Part shown: in pieces, positions 57,705 through 64,000 of the stretch
Position numbering within the stretch: the stretch's first letter is position 1
Layout: each line of letters opens with the position of its first letter
Origin: Thermothielavioides terrestris NRRL 8126
Lineage: Eukaryota; Ascomycota; Sordariomycetes; Sordariales; Chaetomiaceae
Direction of reading: 5' to 3'
Length of the DNA: 64,000 nucleotides
Assembly (NCBI RefSeq): GCF_000226115.1
Contig: NC_016457.1
Coordinates: 1,116,001-1,180,000, forward strand
Position numbers and translations under genes: made by a program
Notes under the pieces: model-generated
Seen by the model: the letters and a program-made list of their open reading frames with translations, nothing else
Told to the model about the DNA's origin: nothing
Database searches by the model: none

Positions 57705-58304
57705 ATGTCTCTCAAAAACGGTAGGTTTGCCCGCCCTGGCTGTTCTGCGACCGCAATGGTCCATCCGCCTCTGCTGCACTGTGCTGTCACATGCGCTGCC
57801 CGCAAGCAATTCGGATCCAGCCGCCTGCTATCTGCTATCTGATTGCTGACAATCACCATCACAGACAAGTTCCCCGCCTCGGCGGCTTTCGACGAGATCA
57901 ACAAGGCGCTCAATGCCAACGAGGCCGACCGCAAGGACGCCATCAAGCAGGGCAACGCTGTCTTCGCCTTCGTCCTCAAGAACGCCGCCGGCGAGACCGA
58001 GAGCTGGCACATCGACCTCAAGAACAAGGGCGCCGTGGGCAAGGGCACTGGCGAGAACCCCAATGGTGCGTAGACTTCTGCTGCTTGCAGCAACAGCAAA
58101 GCCTAGCTATTTGGACCGCTGACCTGTGCCATCGCTGCAGTCACTCTCTCCCTCTCCGACTCCGACTTTGGCAACCTCGTCGCGGGCAAGGCCAACGCTC
58201 AGCGGCTATTCATGTCGGGCAAGCTCAAGATCAAGGGCGACGTCATGAAGGCCACCAAGCTCGACCCAATCCTCAAGAAGGCCCAGACCAAGGCCAAGCT
58301 CTAG
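57705..58304 (+). CDS. Peroxisomal SCP2 sterol-carrier / nonspecific lipid-transfer protein
   Basis: Exons 57705-57720 (16 nt, MSLKN), 57865-58065 and 58141-58304; 381 nt, 126 residues. It is a single SCP2 domain that binds fatty acyl-CoAs and sterols in a hydrophobic tunnel. Family marks: DKFPASAAFDEINKAL, FAFVLKNAAGETESWHIDLK, then the glycine-rich turn GAVGKGTG, VTLSLSDSDFGNLVAGK, and ANAQRLFMSGKLKIKGDVMK. The last three residues AKL are a strong PTS1 signal, so the protein should be peroxisomal, where it would supply beta-oxidation with substrates. The first intron is long (144 nt) for the region and follows the sixth codon; both junctions are in phase. Confidence 0.94.
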
Positions 58305-60116
58305 ACGGCCAAGCGCGGCGAGGAAAGCTGATGATGTTTTGGACGATGCGATATCTGTACATATAAACCTGTTCTTGGGGGTGTGCCAAAAACGGCCGGT
58401 CGCTACGACAGCGAATTGCATTCATGTTGGCGTCTTCGGTACGGGCGCTTGGTCGCGGGAGGAGGACTGCGGCACTGCTGGTTTGCTGGGGCGGCCATTG
58501 GAAATCCAACGGCTCAGTATTTCTGTTGAAATTCAGCATCGGCACCAGCCCCAAATGAACAAAATATGGAGCTGTCCGATTGAAAACCGTTGTCACCTCA
58601 GACTGAGACGGTTCAGATTTGGACGCCATTTCTGTGTCCATGTTCAAGTCAAGGGTAGTTGAGGGTCAAGGAAGCGCCGCCTGGCCGCTGGGCACAACAT
58701 GGCAAGGACCCAGTTGAGCGTTTACCCTCTCAACCCAAGGTAGGTTTACGATGATAAGTTCCGACTCCAACCTCCTCTGCTTCACTCACCATCTGCTTTT
58801 GTTGGCCATTGCCGCTTACTTCGGCGGACTGTTCCAGGTGTGTGAGAGTGACCATCAGCCACAAGCCAAGGTGGCGGTCACATATCCATCTTAAGCTGTT
58901 GCCAAATGCGCTGGTATCCGACACGAGCGGTAATTCCAAGAGGATGGACAACTGCACTTTAAAGATGTATATACTCACTTATATACCTGAGGCATCCAGG
59001 AAATCTAAGTTGCAAAGAGGTGGTACGGGGTAATCCGTCTCTCCACGCTGCACTTTCTGGAGCTGCACTTTCGTGACCATGGGCATGCAGATGTGCCCGA
59101 GGAATCCGCAATCCGTACTTCCGTACTCCGTAATCCGTAATCCGTACATCCCACATCTTGGCTTGTAGAACGCTGAAGGCGATTGGCCACCACTCACTCT
59201 TTGCCTAGGGCGGAAGAAACCTGCAGGCCTCTCCGTCTCACGCGACTGCTCTTCCCCAGATCGGGTGCCTTGGTTGGGTTGGTCCATCAACAATCGGTCG
59301 CAACCGTCCTCGGGTTCGGAAGAAAGACAGCAGCCGGAATCTGAAAGTCACAGTAACATCATGAATGAAGGAAATACCACTGGTGCCCGAGGAAGTTGCA
59401 GCTTGGCTGCGCTCATTCCAACGGGACCTGCGCTATACCGAGCGCACAATCCTGCCTCGACTGGCTGACTGGCTCGCCAAGACAAGCAGTTTTGAACAAG
59501 GTGCCTGAGGCGCGTGAGGCGCGGTCTCCGCAATCACAGGAACCTATCGATCAGGAGAGGTGGTCTGTGCACGCGACGCAGCGTTGAACAGGCATCCCAG
59601 CTGCCCATGTTCTGCCAGGGCATCTCAGCAATTTTTTCCCCAGTCTCCCAAGCAGAGCGCCGCTTGGAGGCTGCCCCCCAAACACCCACACACCACCATT
59701 CACTTGGTGCGGTCAACTTTCATCACCCAACTTCTTTTGACGGGAGACACGTCGTTGTTTAGTGCGCTTCTTTTGATTGCCGCTTTCCATTGGCATCATC
59801 GAGTCTCTGGTTTCTTTCTTCGTCGTTCGCATTGTTCCATCGCGTCGTCTCGGGTTCCCACTCCGAGGCTCCTCAAACTGACCGCGCAAGTCTCCCATAA
59901 CCCCCCCCCTTCTGCAACGTCAATCGCCGCCGCCCGTCGCCGCCACCCCGGACGACGCGCTAGGCGACGCGCAACTTCCACGACTTGACGCACATGGCCG
60001 CGGCCTGATTTACTTCACCGTACTCTACCTTGATAATCACCCCCTCCCTCTTCCATCATCGCGTCATTTCCCATCTCGCCTCGAGCTCAAGTTCAGGCTC
60101 CAGACCGATCGATATC
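58305..60116. other. Intergenic, no supported gene
   Basis: 1.8 kb between SCP2 and the nucleoporin gene. Contains a tandem CCGTACTCCGTAATCCGTAAT array at about 59110-59145. A frame at about 59370-59500 reads VPEEVAAWLRSFQRD and then YTERTILPRLADWLAK, exon-like, but with no match I know. The last 150 bp are the leader of the nucleoporin. Confidence 0.45.
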
Positions 60117-63100
60117 ATGGATCCGCCATCGAAGAAGCGAGGCTTCTTGGGCTTCACTGGGCTGTTCCGCAGCTCTCCCGCGCCCGCAGCTGATTCAGAT
60201 GCCAACTCCGACGCACCTTCCAAGGCTCCTGCGCCTGCGCCCTCGCAGCGCGAGTTCGGCAGCGCGTCCGCGCCCCACAGCCCCATGAAGCGCGCTTCCG
60301 AGTCGCAGCTCGCCTCCCGCAAGATCATCGGCCGGCCTCAGGGCCCATCGAGCAAGCTGTCACAGAGTATCTCTGCGTCGGACATCGCACACCGACCTTC
60401 GGCCGCGGCGGTTGCGACGCCCAGGCGGATGCCAGGCGACAATCCAAACAAACCGCCGCCATCTCTGTTCTCCGCATCGGCAGCCGCGCATGCGCCTGCG
60501 CACGTTCCCAAGTCGACGAGCTTTTCCGGCGTTACCTCGACGCCGCGCAACATCTTTCGCTCCTCGGCTCTGTATTCGCGACCCGCGCATTCGACCTTCT
60601 CGCCTCGAGTGCCCGCGAATACGCTGACGCAGAGTTTCCCACCGACCACGCCCGGTAAACCCCCTCGGGGGTCGACTGCCGACGTAAATGGACGCATTCT
60701 CGCTAATACGTCTTCGAGCGAGCTATTTACGATGAGGATCCCGTCTCCGCCTCGCCATCTCACCGGCGAAATGCTGGCCAAGGAGGTACCCGATGACCCA
60801 AACCGGTCTGGCTCCATCTATGCGGACGAATTCCTCGCGCACTACTGCCCGCCTGATCTGGATGAGCATCAGAGGCGCCAGTTCTTCTGCATCCTCGACC
60901 TGCGGCGGCTGAAATACGCTGCCGACGAAGTATTCACCAAGAAGGACTGGAAGATCAACATCTTAAACTTCGCCAAGGAGTACGAGAAGAGCCGCAGCTT
61001 GATTATGTTGCGGTACGGTCTGTACGAGTTCAAGACGGTCAGGCCGTCCGAGGCAGTCAAGAGAGAGTGGAAGCAAAAGCACGGCATTCCGGACTCGGAC
61101 GAGGAGTCCGACGTGGTTCCCAAGACCAACGGGACTGCGAAGAGAAAGGCCGAGGAAGATCTGGCGCCGAGCAGCACGCTCATGGCGTCGGTGTCCGGTG
61201 CCAACAAGCGTGCCCGTGCTCCGGAGACGTCAAGCAAGAACAAACGCAAGGCCGACGCCGAGCCGGACGAAAACCATCCTGCCAAGCTTCAAAAGCCTGT
61301 GCTTGAGAAGGCTGCGCCTACGCCCCAAAAGCCACCCTCCGCTACGAAGTCCATGTTCGAAAGCATTGCGAACAATGCTCAGTCGACCTCGTTCGCGAAG
61401 CCCGCTGGCAAGAGCCTGTTTGCCTCTAGCACAGCCGCCAAGCCCACCGTCTTCGACGCTGCACCGAAGCCTGCAGCTGCTACGAGCAATATCTTCAGCC
61501 ATCTCTCTGACGAAAGCAAGGGTAGTGGTAATGAAGGCGCCGATGAAGAGAGCGAGACCAGCTCCAACGCCGAGGAAGACCAATCCGAGGCTCAGGATGC
61601 CAGCCAGAGCGACGACCACGCAGCGAGCGGCGGAGTATCGACCCCGCAGTTTGGGGATGTCAAGAGAACAACAACGAATGGAACCTCAAACTTATCTTCG
61701 GACGGGGAGAGCACTCAGGGCCGCAGCATTTTTGAGCGTATCACGAGAGGTTCGGACGGCCAGCCGATTAGAAAGCTGCCTCCCGGCGATGGAACCCCGT
61801 TCGCTGCTCTGACTGCGAAAGAACGGTCTGCAAGTCCCGTTAAGGACCAGCCAGCTGCCGCTCCCTCCAACAACACCTGGGATGCCGGTACGCCGATCAA
61901 GTTCGCCGCCCCGGCGGCTCCGGTCTCTGGACCTACCGGACCAAAGCCCCCTGCTTCGTCGACTATCGACTTTGGTGCTTTCGGCACTAAGAAGGCCGAG
62001 GAGACCCCTGTTGAGGGTTCGAAAGCGGCTGCCCCCACCAATATCTTTGCGACCCAGCCGAAAAAGGCCGAAGACAACACTGGCATGACCGGAGCGACGC
62101 CCAATGGTACCGCCCCCAACCTCTTCTCATTCTCGGCCAAGACTGCGGAGACACCAGCTGCCGCTCCTCCTGCGTTCGGTGGCTCGAGTACCTCGGCGAG
62201 TGCAACGACCTCGCTGTCTGGTGCCAACGCCCCCGAGTCTGGGCAACAGAAGCAGAAGGAGGAGGTTAAGGATTCCACAACCGCTCCTGCAACCGCCCCT
62301 GTAACCGCGACTGCAACCGCCCCTTCCCTCTTCCCTACTCAGGCGGGTACTACCACGGAAGCTCCGAAAACCAACCTCTTCCAGTTCGGCCAGAACAAGA
62401 CCGAGACGGCACCGGCCACCCAACCCCAGTTTGGCGGTTTATTTGGCAAATCGCAGGCGAGCGAGGCCCAAGCGGCAAAGCCAGCAACCTCCCTGTTCTC
62501 CACCGGTGCGACACCGCCTGCCGGTAACATCTTCAGCGCGGGAACGGCTCCGGCTACCGCCAGCGCCGAGGAACCGGCTGCCAAGAAGTTCGCCTTCGGC
62601 AGCACTGACAGCAAGTCCAACGGTTCTCTATTTGGTTCTGCTGCATCCACCCCTGCACCTGAGCCGGCAAAGCCGGCGGAGACGAAGAGCCTTTTTGGTA
62701 CTCCCGCTAACCCGGCCGCTCCTGCGGCGGAGACCAAGAGCCTCTTTGGGAGCATGCCGGCGGCGCCCGCGACGGAGACCAAGAACCTCTTTGGCGCGGC
62801 AGCACCGACTCCCGCCCAAGACTCGAAGCCGCTGTTTGGCGGCTTCGCTACAAGCAGCACCGAATCGAAGCCGCTATTTGCCGGCACTGCCGGCACCGCC
62901 GGCGCGACCGAGTCGAAGCCGCTGTTTGGCGGCTTCGGTACAAGCAGCACCGAATCGAAGCCGCTCTTTGGCGGCACCGCCGGCGCGACCGAGTCGAAGC
63001 CTCTCTTTGGCAGCAATGTTGGAACCGCCGAAACGAAGCCGCTGTTTGGCAGCACCGCCGGCGCGACCGAGTCGAAGCCTCTCTTTGGCAGTGCTGCTGG

Positions 63101-64000
63101 AACCGCCGAAACGAAACCGGCTGGCTTGTTCGCCAACCCACCTGCCGCCGCGCCTGCGTCGACTGCTGCACCGATCTTTAACTTTGGTGCCTCTCAGACG
63201 CCTGCGACGTCGCAGGGCTCCGCGTCGCAGCAGCAGAACAATTCCATGTTCGGCACTGGCGGCAGTGCTTCGTTTACCTTCTCGGTTGGGGGTTCGGATG
63301 GATCTACGATCAAGAACCCCTTTGCCTCGGAAGGCACTCAGTCTGCCCCGTCGTCCTTCAATTTTGGAAGCGGGGACGCGCCATCCTCCACGGGCACATT
63401 CACCTTCAACGCCGGACCTACGCCTGCATTCAGCTTTGGCGGCGCATCTGGAAACGGCGCATCCGGCACGCAGCAGTCGTCCTCGTTTGGCGCGACTCCG
63501 GGACCCATATTCAACTTCGGAGGCTCGTCTCAGACGAGCGGTGCCCCCGTGTTCTCACAGCAGCCCCCTGCAGCAACTTCCTTCTTCGGCAATAGCCTGG
63601 CGCCCGGCGGGGGGACCTCAACAGGTACTAGTGAGTGTCGCCGTTGTTAGTCATGTTTTGAAGCAATATCATTAATGCCTAACGTCCAGATTCCCCTTTT
63701 ACCTTCGGCGGAGCTTCGAGCTTGGCGACGACGCCAGCGGCGACTACGCCCGAGCCGTCTGCCAAAGCTGAAGATGGTCAAGAAACAAACGCTGACGGGG
63801 ATGAGGCACCACAGGAGCAAATCTCGCTAACCGACGGCGGCCCCGGGGAGGAGGACGAGTCCGCCGTCCATGAAGTGCGGACCAAGGCGCTCAAGCTCGT
63901 CACGGATGCCGGTTCGGACGAGGAATCGGGCGCCAACGCAGACAAGGCCAAGAGCAAGAATTCTTGGAAGGTGCAGGGCTTGGGACCCCTGCGCATCCTC
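60117..64000 (+). CDS. FG-repeat nucleoporin with Ran-binding domain (Nup2/Nup152 type), partial
   Basis: Exon 1 60117-63630, 59-nt intron, exon 2 from 63690 past the window end; 1275 residues visible. Nuclear-basket nucleoporin, best compared with Chaetomium Nup152 and Aspergillus/yeast Nup2, which bind importin and Ran-GTP and help recycle import complexes. N-terminus MDPPSKKRGFLGFTGLFRSS is basic. A conserved block at about 230-330 includes IYADEFLAHYCPPDLDEHQ, RRQFFCILDLRRLKYAADEV and LRYGLYEFKTVRPSE. A basic KRKAEED / KNKRKADAE stretch may be a nuclear signal. Residues of about 430-1240 are FG-rich (SLFG, KPLFG, FNFG, FTF). After an acidic stretch, KNSWKVQGLGPLRIL at the window edge is the start of the Ran-binding domain. 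ATG 60117 is chosen over the upstream in-frame ATG near 60030 because MDPPSKKRG is the natural family start. Confidence 0.88.
62660..63120 (+). repeat. Tandem ESKPLFG-type repeats in the nucleoporin
   Basis: About ten spaced copies of (T/E)xK(P/S/N)LFG occur in this stretch, for example TKSLFG, TKNLFG, SKPLFG and TKPLFG. The block GGFGTSSTESKPLFG and its neighbours are almost identical at nucleotide level. They are FG docking sites for transport receptors and look recently amplified. Confidence 0.85.

Noticed and set aside
59370..59510. Exon-like frame VPEEVAAWLRSFQRD...
   Set aside because: No start, splice partners or known family; kept only as a note in the spacer entry.
1..64000. CRISPR arrays, prophage, insertion sequences, operons
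   Set aside because: The window is eukaryotic: spliced genes, intron-containing tRNA; no direct-repeat/spacer array was seen.

Overview
The window is nuclear DNA of a filamentous ascomycete, most likely a Sordariomycete of the Sordariales/Chaetomiaceae type. Evidence: GC-rich coding sequence with strong G/C preference at third codon positions; short introns (about 50-150 nt) with GTRNGT donors and CTAAC/CTGAC branch sites; Pezizomycotina-type families (Zn2Cys6 regulator, DUF6536, DUF3405, DUF3632, a lineage-typical F-box family, a Ran-binding FG nucleoporin like Chaetomium Nup152); and long gene-poor spacers. The species assignment is inference. Exon models below were spliced by hand; for every complete multi-exon gene the exon lengths add up to a multiple of three.

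Left third (1-21.7 kb): the 5' end of a free methionine-R-sulfoxide reductase (minus, cut by the edge, with an apparent ATG-only first exon and a GC-AG intron); a 17-cysteine small protein; a DUF6536 membrane protein (minus); epsilon-COP; a 14-TM-type MFS exporter; a TIR element of 389 bp; a six-exon Zn2Cys6 transcription factor whose zinc cluster is interrupted by an intron; and a C2/C2/EF-hand type II phosphatidylserine decarboxylase.

Middle (21.7-45.7 kb): gene-poor. It has an 84-residue candidate protein, a decayed F-box gene with a one-base frameshift, a DUF3405 type II membrane protein, about 4 kb with no gene, a LIM-domain protein, a second inverted copy of the TIR element, inositol-1-phosphate synthase, and a 4-coumarate-CoA-ligase-like acyl-CoA ligase.

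Right third (45.7-64 kb): a tRNA-Ser relic, an SV2-like MFS transporter with a 13-nt exon, a membrane J-domain protein, an intact tRNA-Ser(AGA), a single-exon protein kinase with DFA-G instead of DFG, a DUF3632 protein, an intron-containing tRNA-Lys(CTT), a probable GH55 glucanase relic, a peroxisomal SCP2 sterol-carrier protein, and an FG nucleoporin running off the right edge.

The genes do not form an obvious cluster. Several deal with lipid and membrane traffic (INO1 and PSD2 in phospholipid synthesis, SCP2, acyl-CoA ligase, COPI epsilon), but they are spread out and no co-regulation is visible. The strongest unexplained signal is the pair of 366-389 bp elements with perfect 30-bp terminal inverted repeats, TTAA ends and a degenerate telomere-like CCCTAA tract inside.
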